Positions 25,877-34,406 are shown, counted from the first letter of the stretch. The stretch: 50,014 nt of DNA from Holophagaceae bacterium (GCA_025353305.1 JANXQX010000335.1:1-50014), one strand, 5' to 3'. Notes: generated by a model from the letters alone, not told the origin. Translations and numbers: made by a program.

Positions 25877-26278
25877 ATGCGCACGATCCTCCGCTTCCTC
25901 TTCTCCGCCATTGGACTTCTGGTGGCGTCTTACTTGCTGCCAGGCCTCCATCACGGATCCTTCGTGGACCTGGTGGCGGTGGCGGTGGTGCTGGGCGTTT
26001 TGAATGCGACCCTGGGGCCGCTGCTGAAATTCATCGCCTTCATCCCTGTGGTCCTCTCTTTCGGGTGTTTCAGCCTGGTGATCAACGGCCTGGTGTTCTG
26101 GATGGCGGGCTCCCTTTCCCATCGGCTGGGCCTGGACTTCAGGGTGGATGGATTCTGGGCCGGGTTTTTTGGCGCACTCATCACAAGCCTGGTGGCTAGC
26201 CTCGTGGAAGTCGTGCTCATCGGAAGAGAACCCAAGGATGGCCCGCGGGTACCGCGCAATCTGAAGATCGTGAACTGA
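25877..26278 (+). CDS. Phage-holin-4-like membrane protein (PF04020 type), 133 aa
   Basis: Four hydrophobic segments with the family order: LRFLFSAIGLLVASYLLPGL, VDLVAVAVVLGVLNATLGPLLK, IPVVLSFGCFSLVINGLVFWMAG and GFFGALITSLVASLVEVVL. The gene class is widespread in bacteria outside phages, and its function is not known despite the holin label. There is no endolysin or phage gene nearby, so this is not evidence of a prophage. It follows the HAD gene by 54 nt and may share its transcript. Confidence 0.85.
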   Translation: MRTILRFLFSAIGLLVASYLLPGLHHGSFVDLVAVAVVLGVLNATLGPLLKFIAFIPVVLSFGCFSLVINGLVFWMAGSLSHRLGLDFRVDGFWAGFFGALITSLVASLVEVVLIGREPKDGPRVPRNLKIVN

Positions 26279-26294
26279 GCGGAAAATCCTGAGT

Positions 26295-26342
26295 CCCAAC
26301 TCCGCAGCCCACCGCCCTACCGCCCACAGCCCACAGCCGACC
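26295..26342. repeat. Low-complexity GCCCACAGCC-type intergenic repeat
   Basis: The gap before the MFS gene is built of short near-repeats such as CAGCCCACCGCC and CCCACAGCCCACAGCC. The same wording, partly inverted, is found after the NagZ-like gene at 47362-47422. It looks like a dispersed intergenic repeat family of this genome. Confidence 0.45.
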
Positions 26343-26356
26343 TGGACTCCCCATTC

Positions 26357-27592
26357 ATGAAGCCATCCCAAAAATTCCTGCTCATTCTGACCAGCATCAA
26401 CCTGGTGAACTACCTGGATCGCTACGTGGTGGCGGCGATCCTCGAACCCCTGGGCAAAGATCTGCACCTGAAGGATTCCCAACTGGGAAGCCTGACGCTT
26501 GTGTTCGTGGTGGTCTACATGCTGGCGGCGCCGGTCTTCGGCTGGCTGGCGGACCGTTATCATCGCCCTCGATTGGTGGCGGCGGGCGTGGCGCTGTGGA
26601 GCATCGCGACCATGCTGGCGGCCTTTGTCCATAGCTATCCGATGCTGCTGCTCACGCGTTCCCTGGTGGGTGTGGGCGAGGCCGCCTACGCCACGCTCGG
26701 ACCGGCCATTCTCAGTGATGTCATTCCTGAAGACGAGCGCGCCGCGAAATTCACCTGGTTCTATCTGGCCATACCACTTGGATCGGCGCTGGGGTACGGG
26801 CTGGGCGGCATTGTGGCCCAGCACTATGGGTGGCGTGCGGCATTCCTGGTGGCGGGGCTCCCGGGGCTGATTCTCGCGGGCCGCATGGTTCTGCTGTCGG
26901 ATCCTGTGCGGGGCGCACTGGATCACATTCCTGACCTCAACGCATCCGCAGGCTGGCTCCAGAAGCTCGGCGCCATTTTCAAAAACCGGATCTGGCTGGC
27001 CTGCACCGGCAGCTATGTCGGTTACACATTCGCGATGGGCGCCCTTGCCACCTGGGGTCCGGCGCTCCTCCAGCGGAAATTCGCCGTGAGCGTGGGCGAG
27101 GCGGGCATGGTCTTTGGCGGGCTGGCCGTGGTGACCGGTATCCTGGGCACTTTCATGGGCGGAATTCTTACCGGCAAACTGCAGCGCCGATGGCCCGATG
27201 CGGGGGTCTGGATCAGCGGACTGACGATCCTGGCCTCTGCGCCCGTGGTGGCCTGGGCCGTCACATCGCGTCATCTGCACCTCACCTACGGTCTGTTCTT
27301 CCTGGGCATGCTGTTGCTCTTCATCAACACCAGCCCGGTGAACGCGCTGACCGTGAGCTGCCTGCCCTCAAGCGTCCGCGCCACGGGAATAGCTATAAAT
27401 GTGTTGTTTATCCATCTCTTCGGCGATGCCATCAGCCCCAAATTGGTCGGCATGGTGAGCGATCACTTGGGCGGCGGCGGTGCGGCACTGGGTCAGGCCA
27501 TGCTCGTCGCTGTGCCCACGATTCTGATATCGGGGTTTGTGTTGTGGTGGGCGCGTGGATTTCGCGGCACCATCAATTCGGAAGCTCACTGA
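26357..27592 (+). CDS. MFS transporter (Spinster-like), 411 aa
   Basis: Twelve predicted helices. N-terminal NYLDRYVVAAILEPLGKDLHL and the loop 2-3 motif GWLADRYHRPRLVAAG (GxLaDrxxRrr) are typical of the Spinster/hexuronate side of the superfamily; RSLVGVGEAAYATLGPAIL is the helix-4 motif shared by Spns sphingolipid-type carriers and bacterial relatives. The substrate is unknown. It follows a 78-bp low-complexity gap and ends without a visible terminator. Confidence 0.88.
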   Translation: MKPSQKFLLILTSINLVNYLDRYVVAAILEPLGKDLHLKDSQLGSLTLVFVVVYMLAAPVFGWLADRYHRPRLVAAGVALWSIATMLAAFVHSYPMLLLTRSLVGVGEAAYATLGPAILSDVIPEDERAAKFTWFYLAIPLGSALGYGLGGIVAQHYGWRAAFLVAGLPGLILAGRMVLLSDPVRGALDHIPDLNASAGWLQKLGAIFKNRIWLACTGSYVGYTFAMGALATWGPALLQRKFAVSVGEAGMVFGGLAVVTGILGTFMGGILTGKLQRRWPDAGVWISGLTILASAPVVAWAVTSRHLHLTYGLFFLGMLLLFINTSPVNALTVSCLPSSVRATGIAINVLFIHLFGDAISPKLVGMVSDHLGGGGAALGQAMLVAVPTILISGFVLWWARGFRGTINSEAH

Positions 27593-27684
27593 ACCCATGG
27601 TCCCAATTCTGATGCAGACCACCAGGCAGGACTTGCTGATCTAATAAGATTCCGGCCAATTTTGTTGCGACTTGAGGCTAGAGT

Positions 27685-27700
27685 TGGGCCTATCGTTGCA
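27685..27700 (+). promoter_or_regulatory. Possible sigma-54 promoter of the first REC-EAL gene
   Basis: TGG (27685-27687), 8 nt, then TTGCA (27696-27700) agrees with the -24/-12 pattern TGG-N8-TTGC, ending 32 nt before the ATG. The related upstream region of the second REC-EAL gene keeps the TGG but not the TTGC, so the match is uncertain. Confidence 0.28.
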
Positions 27701-27732
27701 TCTGGTGCCAGTTGAATGTTGGAGTAAGGTTC

Positions 27733-28935
27733 ATGGATTTTAGTGGTTGCACGATCATGGTTGTGGAAGATCATGATTTCCAGCGCCGGATGACGCTTCG
27801 GCTGTTGAAAGATCTGGGGGCCGGGGTGCTTCTGGAGGCCGCGAATGGGCGCGAAGCGTTGAATCTTCTGGCTGGCCGGGGCCAGCCCGTGGACATTATT
27901 TTTTGCGATCTGGATATGCCAGAAATGGATGGCGTGGAATTCATCAGCCATGTGGCAGAGGGCCAGTTGGCCCTGGCTATCGCGGTGATCAGCGCCATGG
28001 AGATCTCCATCCTGAACACCGTGGAGACCATGGCTAGGGCCTACGGCTTGCAGGTGCTGGGCGCGATTTCCAAGCCTCTCAACCTTGAGAATCTTACAAC
28101 CTGCATTTCCGGCTTCCAGTCGAAGCAGAATGATCGGGAGACCGCTGTCGCACACACCGAATTCAACGCCGTTGATTTGAAGCGCGGCATGGAGGAGGGC
28201 GAGTTTCTACCCTTTTTTCAGCCAAAAGTGTCCATAGCCACTGGTGAGGTGCATGGCGTAGAGACACTTGTGCGCTGGTTCCGCCCGGGCCATGGCGTGG
28301 TGTCGCCCCTTCATTTCATCCATAAGATGGAGCGTGAAGACTTGGTGACCGCACTGACGGAATCTTTGTTGAAACAGAGCTGCGGATACCTGAATGCTTG
28401 GGCCGAGAGGGGCCACACGATTACGGTTTCGGTGAATGTCTCCATGTTTTGTCTTACGGACGTGAGCATCGCGGATCGTCTCCATGAACTGGTCAAGGAA
28501 TGTGAGTGCGATCCCAGGCAGATCATCCTCGAGGTGACCGAGACCGGAGTTATGAACAACGTGGCCATGGTGCTGAATGTGCTGGCGCGACTGCGCCTCA
28601 AGGGATTCGGACTCTCCATTGATGATTTCGGGACTGGATATTCATCCCTGCAGCAACTCAGCAACGTGCCCTTCACGGAGCTGAAAATCGATCAGTCCTT
28701 CGTCAAGGATTCCCCGACCCAACCCAGGCACCGGACGATCATCGAGGCAAGCCTGGAATTGGCCCGCAAACTCAAATTGGGCACCGTGGCCGAAGGCGTG
28801 GAAACCCGGGCGGAGTGGGACCTGCTCAGGTCCTTGGGTTGTGAACAGGCCCAAGGCTATTTCATCGCCCGACCCATGCCGGGCCACCAGATCCCGGATT
28901 GGATCCGGATGTGGCAGGCTCCGGAAGAAGCCTGA
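27733..28935 (+). CDS. Response regulator with EAL phosphodiesterase domain, 400 aa
   Basis: REC receiver (about 1-125) with the acidic pair VVEDHDF and phospho-acceptor Asp in IIFCDLDMPEMDG, then an EAL domain (about 140-395). The EAL signature is altered to GVETLVRW (Glu and Arg kept), with VNVSMF, EVTETG, IDDFGTGYSSLQQL, ELKIDQSFV, VAEGVET and QGYFIARPMP all present, so the metal and cyclic-di-GMP ligands are intact and it is probably an active phosphodiesterase. Start ATG 27733 has GGAG 8 nt upstream. It has a near-copy 6 kb downstream on the other side of the lanthipeptide-type genes; no kinase gene is beside this copy. Confidence 0.93.
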   Translation: MDFSGCTIMVVEDHDFQRRMTLRLLKDLGAGVLLEAANGREALNLLAGRGQPVDIIFCDLDMPEMDGVEFISHVAEGQLALAIAVISAMEISILNTVETMARAYGLQVLGAISKPLNLENLTTCISGFQSKQNDRETAVAHTEFNAVDLKRGMEEGEFLPFFQPKVSIATGEVHGVETLVRWFRPGHGVVSPLHFIHKMEREDLVTALTESLLKQSCGYLNAWAERGHTITVSVNVSMFCLTDVSIADRLHELVKECECDPRQIILEVTETGVMNNVAMVLNVLARLRLKGFGLSIDDFGTGYSSLQQLSNVPFTELKIDQSFVKDSPTQPRHRTIIEASLELARKLKLGTVAEGVETRAEWDLLRSLGCEQAQGYFIARPMPGHQIPDWIRMWQAPEEA

Positions 28936-28988
28936 CTCATCAGAAGAGAAGGAAGGCACGAAGCGACCCGAATAGGACACGAAGTCGA

Positions 28989-31900
28989 TCATTCGTTTGC
29001 CTCGTATGGCTTGGTGGCAGCATTTTCTGGAAAGCGCGCGAGGCGGGATTCGTAAAGACGGGTCAGGAATTCCATAATGATCCATTCGTGTTCCCGGTGG
29101 TTTCCCCGAAGCATGCGGTTGAGGTGCATGTGCGCCAGGCTTCCGGCGATACTTGGAAGATCCTCCTGCAACAGCCCTTGGTCGAAGGCGTCTCGTATCC
29201 GAGGCAGGCCGCAGAGATCAGGAGCCATTGGTGACCCTGAGGCACTGGGAAACCCTGTCTCCAGTTCCTTCCGTAATTTCCTGAACTTCTTTCCGATCTG
29301 CGCCTCTCCTTCCCCTGAATCTCCGAATTCTTTCCGGAAACCATCCCGTGAAGCCCGTGCCAGCTCTTTACGTGAACGGACACTTAAACCCAGGGCCGCC
29401 CATATCGCATCAATACCTCTGAGACCGGCTCTCCAGCGTCCCTCTGGCTTTATCCCGCCGATCAGATGATCCAGGATTTTCTGACTGTCTTCGAAGAACC
29501 ACCCTTCAGATAGTGAGAAGCCGAGAGAACCCCCATAGCGCTCCAATTCGGGTTCAAAGGTATCCACCTGCAATTTCGATAAAAGTCCTTGAGCCAGGTG
29601 TTGTTCCAAGTGCTTTTGGATAAGTGGCAGCAGTTCCGCCAGGAGTCGAATGGGAAGGCCATGGAAGCGCAAACGCAGGTGGTGGGCCGGGTCGCGATAT
29701 CGGACGAAGTGCCAACGGTCCCAGAGCCCTTGCGCTCTTGCCAGCCGAAGCAGGGGTTCCAGTTCCACCAGAAGTCGATCCGCGCTTGAAGGCCCGCAGT
29801 ATAGCTTGAGGTAGAGCCACTCCGAACCGGGTGGATAGGCGCGAATTTCGGAACCCTTCTCAATCTGATGAAGAGGAACCTTCTTCGGTCGGGAGGATGG
29901 CTCCGACTCAAAGGGAACGACCAGCTCGTGGGCGCATGGTCCTTCCGGCGAGGTCGCCAACGCCTGGCCAGGATCCGGGAAACATTCTGTGAGCGTGAAC
30001 GCAGGCCGTCCTGAAACGAGGTGGTGCATAGCCTCCACCCAAAGGACCTGATCCAGGTCCACCAGCAAACTGTTATCTGCCTCGGTGAGCATGACGAACC
30101 GGGGCAGGCCCAGCTTTTTCCGTAGGAGTTGGAAGGCATCCCATGCTCCTTCGCTGGAGGCAGCCAGGGCTTCTTTCAATACCCCGGATTGGACCCTCCA
30201 ACGCGCCCTGCTGAGGACGTGCCGGCCACGCGTGACCCGTGGCAGAAAGGGTTGTTCAGCCAACGCTCCCCAAGACCATCCCCCGGGCCGTCCGCCCTGG
30301 TCCTGCAGGTGGGCCAGAAACCGATACACCACGGGCCCTCGGGTGAAGTTGTGGGCGGAGGACAACCGGGGAACAACTTCTCGCCCCAGCCGTGCTGAAG
30401 CCAGGAATACCTGATTTCCCCGCACAGTCATCCAAAGGTCCGATGGGAGGATGGTCTTGTCACCTGAAACACCAGGTGCGGCCAGAAAGGGGATTTCATA
30501 GTCTCGAATGGCTGGACGGGCCAAGACATTTCCCATCCTGCCTTCGGGAACATGGATCACTTCCGCGAACACCGCTTCAGGATGAAAGGATTCCTCTTTC
30601 CGAAGATGGCTTCGAAGGAGGTCCTTTAAGCCTGGGTCTCCTGAGGCGAATCGCCCAAGCCACCTTGCGGCCGTGGGACCCGAGTAGTTTTCCATCCAGA
30701 ATTGGAATTCCCCACGGTCCAGGGCGGTGAGGCTGGAAGCCGCGAGACTGGTCAAGGCCGCGAAGGAGTTGGGGAAGGGTTGGGGATTCGGATCTACGAG
30801 TGTTTCAAGGTCCGCGTCCTCCAGTTCCCAGGTCAGGGATCCTTGCCACCGGGGAATTTGCGCCATGAGAAAAAGATCCCTCTGCGAAAGCCGGCGGGGA
30901 GGAGCGGGGCTTTGAAATGGCAGGCCCATAAGCAAAGGATCATCGATGGGAGGACCCCCGTCGAACCCTATTCCGCTTTCCTCGTCCAACACCGCCAGAA
31001 GCGGCATCCACCGAGTCCCATACCTTTCCTCGAAAGCCGCCCGGAACCGGTCCATGGAACCTTCAACCGGGGGTGGAGTAAGCCGGCGGAGGGTTTCCAC
31101 CCCATCTTCAAGGGCTTGACGGACGATGGGGGATAGGGCCAGGTCTGGGGAAGGGCGGAAAAGGTCCACTTGGAGAACATCTCGAGTCTCGGAGGAAATC
31201 CCTAGCTCGGCCAATGATGCCAAAAGGCGGGGATAGCCCTCGGGATGTGAACCGAGGGGAGCTTCCTGGGCGGCCTTCAGTTCCAGGCCCACCGCGACAA
31301 GAGATCCGATCCTTGGTGCCACGGCGGGATTGGCCCGAAGGGTGGTGATCACCCGACCCAGGGGGTCAGGAGCCGTAAGCGACGGGCAGAGGTCCCCGCA
31401 AAGCACTTGGGCATCAATAATTTGATTCAGGAATGAATGGGCATCCGTTGGCTCGACATCCATGTGTCGCGCCAGACCTGCGGTCAAATCCTCCAGACGC
31501 GCACCCGCTTGTGCTTGCTGAAGAACATAGTCGAGATGGGGTGTGGCCTCCACTGCCTCCAGGCGGTAGGTCCGACCTTCTCCAGCCTGGTCCCTTCGTT
31601 CAAGGTATCGGTACCAACCCGCTTGAGCGTAGATGCTCGAGTTGGGCCGATAGCCAATCAGAGACCGTACACCGGGCTCCTGCTCCAATCGGTCCACCAA
31701 GGTCTCCAGTACGCCCCAATCCAGGCGCACTGACTTGCGGCACTCAGGCCAGGGCCCCAGCGAAAGGCGGCTGGCAGGACCCCAAGCCCCCACGGACACG
31801 CCAGCAAAGAGACCGAAGGGGGTGGAGCGGTGGCTCATCCTGCTGAGGTACTTCAACAGAGCCCGTTCCACGTTTCGGGCCGCCGTGCTATCCAAGGAAC

Positions 31901-32156
31901 CCTCCAACCAGGCACCAAGCCGCGAGGCGAGATCCGGAGAAGCCAGCGCCACAGCTTCCCGCACGACGTCGCGTCGGACCAGATCGTGAAGCACATCGCG
32001 CAACGATTCTCGATTCCTTTCCTGACGTTCCGTGGAAAGATCCCGAACGTCAGCTACCTGCAATGCCCGGAATTGAGATGAGAGCGCATCCAGAGGAAGA
32101 CTCGGAGTGCGAAGCACGAAAAAATCTGCAGTTTGGCATGTGGATGGGTGGGACAT
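28989..32156 (-). CDS. Class I lanthipeptide dehydratase (LanB, full length with SpaB_C domain), 1055 aa
   Basis: Glutamyl-tRNA-dependent dehydratase that turns Ser/Thr of a precursor peptide into dehydroalanine/dehydrobutyrine. The N-terminal part has the LanB hallmark HRSTPFGLFAGV (109-120). The C-terminal elimination domain (SpaB_C) starts near residue 770 with WLYLKLYCGPSSADRLL, RDPAHHLRLRFHG, and ends with SLAHMHLNRMLRGNHREHE. Both halves are in one chain, as in nisin-type LanB and unlike the split enzymes of thiopeptide systems. Start ATG 32154-32156 (MSHPSTCQTADFF); the frame runs on to 32204 without a ribosome binding site. No LanC cyclase, protease or transporter gene is adjacent. 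It is divergent from a small candidate precursor gene and a two-component system. Confidence 0.93.
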   Translation of the reverse strand: MSHPSTCQTADFFVLRTPSLPLDALSSQFRALQVADVRDLSTERQERNRESLRDVLHDLVRRDVVREAVALASPDLASRLGAWLEGSLDSTAARNVERALLKYLSRMSHRSTPFGLFAGVSVGAWGPASRLSLGPWPECRKSVRLDWGVLETLVDRLEQEPGVRSLIGYRPNSSIYAQAGWYRYLERRDQAGEGRTYRLEAVEATPHLDYVLQQAQAGARLEDLTAGLARHMDVEPTDAHSFLNQIIDAQVLCGDLCPSLTAPDPLGRVITTLRANPAVAPRIGSLVAVGLELKAAQEAPLGSHPEGYPRLLASLAELGISSETRDVLQVDLFRPSPDLALSPIVRQALEDGVETLRRLTPPPVEGSMDRFRAAFEERYGTRWMPLLAVLDEESGIGFDGGPPIDDPLLMGLPFQSPAPPRRLSQRDLFLMAQIPRWQGSLTWELEDADLETLVDPNPQPFPNSFAALTSLAASSLTALDRGEFQFWMENYSGPTAARWLGRFASGDPGLKDLLRSHLRKEESFHPEAVFAEVIHVPEGRMGNVLARPAIRDYEIPFLAAPGVSGDKTILPSDLWMTVRGNQVFLASARLGREVVPRLSSAHNFTRGPVVYRFLAHLQDQGGRPGGWSWGALAEQPFLPRVTRGRHVLSRARWRVQSGVLKEALAASSEGAWDAFQLLRKKLGLPRFVMLTEADNSLLVDLDQVLWVEAMHHLVSGRPAFTLTECFPDPGQALATSPEGPCAHELVVPFESEPSSRPKKVPLHQIEKGSEIRAYPPGSEWLYLKLYCGPSSADRLLVELEPLLRLARAQGLWDRWHFVRYRDPAHHLRLRFHGLPIRLLAELLPLIQKHLEQHLAQGLLSKLQVDTFEPELERYGGSLGFSLSEGWFFEDSQKILDHLIGGIKPEGRWRAGLRGIDAIWAALGLSVRSRKELARASRDGFRKEFGDSGEGEAQIGKKFRKLRKELETGFPSASGSPMAPDLCGLPRIRDAFDQGLLQEDLPSIAGSLAHMHLNRMLRGNHREHEWIIMEFLTRLYESRLARFPENAATKPYEANE

Positions 32157-32251
32157 ACCTTTATGGTTCCTTATTGGCGGACCGACCCAGGTAAGCAATC
32201 TCATGATCCAGGAGAACCCAAGTGATCCGAAAGGTACATCTTGGGGTTCTA

Positions 32252-32282
32252 ACGGTTGAAGCCGTGTTTATATACCGTTTAT
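32252..32282 (+). promoter_or_regulatory. Candidate LytTR operator (two 9-mers 13 bp apart)
   Basis: ACGGTTGAA (32252-32260) and ACCGTTTAT (32274-32282) are separated by 13 bp. The LytTR consensus is a direct pair of [TA][AC][CA]GTTN[AG][TG] with a 12-13 bp gap: the second copy matches 9 of 9 and the first 7 of 9. The same DNA can also be read as an AACGGT/ACCGTT inverted repeat. It lies upstream of the candidate precursor gene and in the gap shared with the LanB gene, with a LytTR regulator gene 1.3 kb away. Confidence 0.5.
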
Positions 32283-32298
32283 GGAAAGACGTTGGCTG

Positions 32299-32326
32299 TT
32301 GTCCTGGCATGTCTCAGAACTAGGGA
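32299..32326 (+). promoter_or_regulatory. Possible promoter of the candidate precursor gene
   Basis: TTGTCC (32299-32304), 16 nt, then TAGGGA (32321-32326) loosely fits a housekeeping -35/-10. It lies 17 bp downstream of the LytTR-like pair and 30 bp before the ATG at 32357. Only a weak motif match. Confidence 0.25.
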
Positions 32327-32356
32327 TGCGTCCCGTGGCGCTACCTGGGAGTTCCC

Positions 32357-32521
32357 ATGAGCAACCTCCTTTCCTTTCGAAAAGAATCCATCCAGCGCTC
32401 GAGCAGCGAGAGCGGAGTCATGAGCCATTCGCTCGCGGGACTCGTGCGGGATCAGGGGCCGAGGCAGGCCCGTGATCAGCGGTGGCCAACCCTCACCACA
32501 TCACTCACCATCACGCAATGA
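32357..32521 (+). CDS. Candidate lanthipeptide/RiPP precursor peptide, 54 aa
   Basis: GGGAG lies 5 nt before ATG 32357 and the frame stops at TGA 32519-32521. Residues 5-12 (LSFRKESI) resemble the LxxKETI-type leader motif of class I lanthipeptide precursors. A Ser-rich stretch follows (RSSSES), and the C-terminus ends PTLTTSLTITQ, with six Ser/Thr in the last ten residues, a good target for a LanB. There is no Cys, which fits the absence of LanC but rules out ordinary lanthionine rings. About 72% of third codon positions are G or C, against about 53% in the overlapping frame at 32281-32475. It lies between the divergent LanB and the kinase gene. The alternative is chance; no conservation check was possible. 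Confidence 0.55.
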   Translation: MSNLLSFRKESIQRSSSESGVMSHSLAGLVRDQGPRQARDQRWPTLTTSLTITQ

Positions 32522-32570
32522 TGACCAGCCTGGGTTCACCGGATTCAGGGCCGGGGATGCCCTGGGATCG

Positions 32571-33644
32571 GTGAACCCATGGATTTCATGGTTCCCGCTG
32601 GTCAAGAACTGGCGGGTTCTTGGAGCTTGCTATTCGCTTTGGATCCTCTTCCTCTTGCCTGGTCTCTGGACATCCAATCAGCCAGTGTCCGGGTGGATGT
32701 GGGCCAGTGTCTTATCCTCTCCGCTGACCCACCTCAGTGCTTTCGCTTTTCTGGCCCCCCTGCCCTGGGTCCTACCCCGACGGCTTTCTTCTCCCTGGCG
32801 CTTCGTCCTGGGGCTCGTGCTTTCACTGCTCATCTGCTTACCGGCCTCAGCCCTTCTCCCGCTTATCGATGCCTGGATACTTGCTCATGGAAACGCCAAA
32901 TTCAATTTGGGCAAACTTGTGGAGCTATACATCTCACTGGTTGGTCCGGCCATGATGGTTGTGGGGGGACTTGTCGCGGCCCGGGCCCGCTCGGAAGAAC
33001 TCCTGGAAATATCTGTAGCAGAAGCCCAGGTCGCCAAGAACCGTTTGCTGCAGAGCCAGATCCACCCTCACGTGCTCTTCAATGCCCTCAACGGGCTGGC
33101 GGAGCTGGTCTTCAAGAACCCCAAGGCAGCGGAGCGTGCCATCCGGCATCTTTCCGATCTGCTCCGGCGCATCATGAGGGCCTCCGAATACATGCGAATG
33201 CCTCTCGGGGAAGAACGCAAGATCATTTCGGATTTCCTGGCTTTGGAGGCCATCCGGCTGGAGAACCGGCTCAGGGTGGTTTGGGAGTGGGACGAGGGTC
33301 TGGACTCGATTGAGGTGCCACCCCTCCTCCTCCAGCCACTGGTGGAAAACGCCATCAAGCATGGAATCGCACCGAGCATCCCAGGTGGGGAACTTATCCT
33401 TCGGGCCCGGGCGCTGAATGGGGCGATCTTCCTGGAGGTATGGAATTCCGGGGCGCCCTTCCGTGACAGCGAGGTGGGAACAGGCATTGGCGTGAAAAAT
33501 TTGTGTTCGCGCTTGTTTTTGCACTTCGGCACCGGAGCCAGCTTTTCCATCGGGCCCTCAGGCCAGGGGACGCTCGCATGCATTCGGCTCAACGCGATCC
33601 AAGTAGAATGCACTCATGAAACTCCTAAAGGCCCTGGTGGTTGA
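32571..33644 (+). CDS. LytS/AlgZ-type membrane sensor histidine kinase, 357 aa
   Basis: About four membrane helices (roughly 12-140: NWRVLGACYSLWILFLLPGLW through VELYISLVGPAMMVVGGLVAA), then the HisKA_3-like/His_kinase domain with QIHPHVLFNALNGLAEL (phospho-acceptor His in the QxHPHxLFNxLN box) and the ATPase part LLQPLVENAIKHGIAP and GTGIGVKNL. Partner of the LytTR regulator, with which it overlaps by 29 nt. The GTG at 32571 is chosen since the conserved part begins there; a GTG at 32472 has GAGG upstream but would overlap the candidate precursor gene. Its likely job is to sense an envelope or peptide signal and control the divergent RiPP genes (inference). Confidence 0.85.
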   Translation: MNPWISWFPLVKNWRVLGACYSLWILFLLPGLWTSNQPVSGWMWASVLSSPLTHLSAFAFLAPLPWVLPRRLSSPWRFVLGLVLSLLICLPASALLPLIDAWILAHGNAKFNLGKLVELYISLVGPAMMVVGGLVAARARSEELLEISVAEAQVAKNRLLQSQIHPHVLFNALNGLAELVFKNPKAAERAIRHLSDLLRRIMRASEYMRMPLGEERKIISDFLALEAIRLENRLRVVWEWDEGLDSIEVPPLLLQPLVENAIKHGIAPSIPGGELILRARALNGAIFLEVWNSGAPFRDSEVGTGIGVKNLCSRLFLHFGTGASFSIGPSGQGTLACIRLNAIQVECTHETPKGPGG

Positions 33645-34353
33645 TGACGAGCCGCTGGCAAGGGAGCGGCTTTCCCGGCTGCTCCGGGAAGCCGGGTGCA
33701 CGGTCGTGAGTGAACTCGGCGATGGCCTGGCCCTTCTCCAATGGCTGAATCAACCGTACGAGGTGGATGTCATATTCCTGGATATCCAGATGCCCGGACC
33801 CAACGGAATGGAAGTGCTGGCGGAAGTGCCAACCTGTCCACCTGTGGTCTTCGTGACCGCCCACTCCACTTACGCGGTGCGCGCCTTCGAACTCGCCGCC
33901 GTGGACTACCTGCTCAAGCCTGTCTTCGAAGATCGGCTTGCCAAATGCCTAGAGCGTCTGCGAAATCAGTTGATCCGGCGGTTGAGCCCGCTGGAACTGA
34001 AGACCCTGTTACCGCCCCCCGCACGTTTCCCCATCCGGGCCGGAGATGGAGAAATCTTCATGGAACTGGAACTCATCACCCATTTCGAATTGGAGAATGA
34101 CCAGGTGTGGGCCTGCAGGGGGCTGAATCGCTATTTGACCCGCTGGACTGCCCTATCTGAGGTGGAGCACGCTTTCCCGGACGATGGCCTGCTCAGGATC
34201 CAGCGCCACTTGCTGCTCAGGCCCCAAATGGTCAAGGGGATCCGCCCGGCCTCGGTGGGACGGATCAAGGTGATGGTCGCACCCAAGGTGGAATTGACGG
34301 TCAGCCGTGCGATGACGCCTCGGGCGAAAGAATGCATCCGGGCAGGAACCTGA
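33616..34353 (+). CDS. LytTR-family response regulator, 245 aa
   Basis: REC domain (1-118) with VVDDEPLAR, Asp in VIFLDIQMPGPNG and Lys in DYLLKPV, then a LytTR DNA-binding domain (about 140-240, with IFMELELITHFE and LLRIQRHLLLRPQMVKGI). The combination is the AlgR/LytR class that binds paired 9-mers with a 12-13 bp gap; such a pair is present at 32252-32282. Co-transcribed with the kinase by a 29-nt overlap. Targets most likely include the small gene and LanB at this locus. Confidence 0.9.
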   Translation: MKLLKALVVDDEPLARERLSRLLREAGCTVVSELGDGLALLQWLNQPYEVDVIFLDIQMPGPNGMEVLAEVPTCPPVVFVTAHSTYAVRAFELAAVDYLLKPVFEDRLAKCLERLRNQLIRRLSPLELKTLLPPPARFPIRAGDGEIFMELELITHFELENDQVWACRGLNRYLTRWTALSEVEHAFPDDGLLRIQRHLLLRPQMVKGIRPASVGRIKVMVAPKVELTVSRAMTPRAKECIRAGT

Positions 34354-34406
34354 TGATGCATCCTGCTCCACAGATGCTCAAACAAAGCGCACGACTGTCC
34401 TACAGA

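Noticed and set aside
25877..26278. Prophage because of a holin-like protein
   Set aside because: The family is widespread outside phages and no endolysin, capsid or integrase is nearby.
25643..27280. Long minus-strand frame (545 codons) over the HAD, holin-like and MFS genes
   Set aside because: Covers three real genes on the other strand and its product has no motif or membrane structure.
32281..32475. 64-codon plus frame overlapping the candidate precursor
   Set aside because: Third-position GC is only about 53% and there is no ribosome binding site; the overlapping 54-codon frame fits better.
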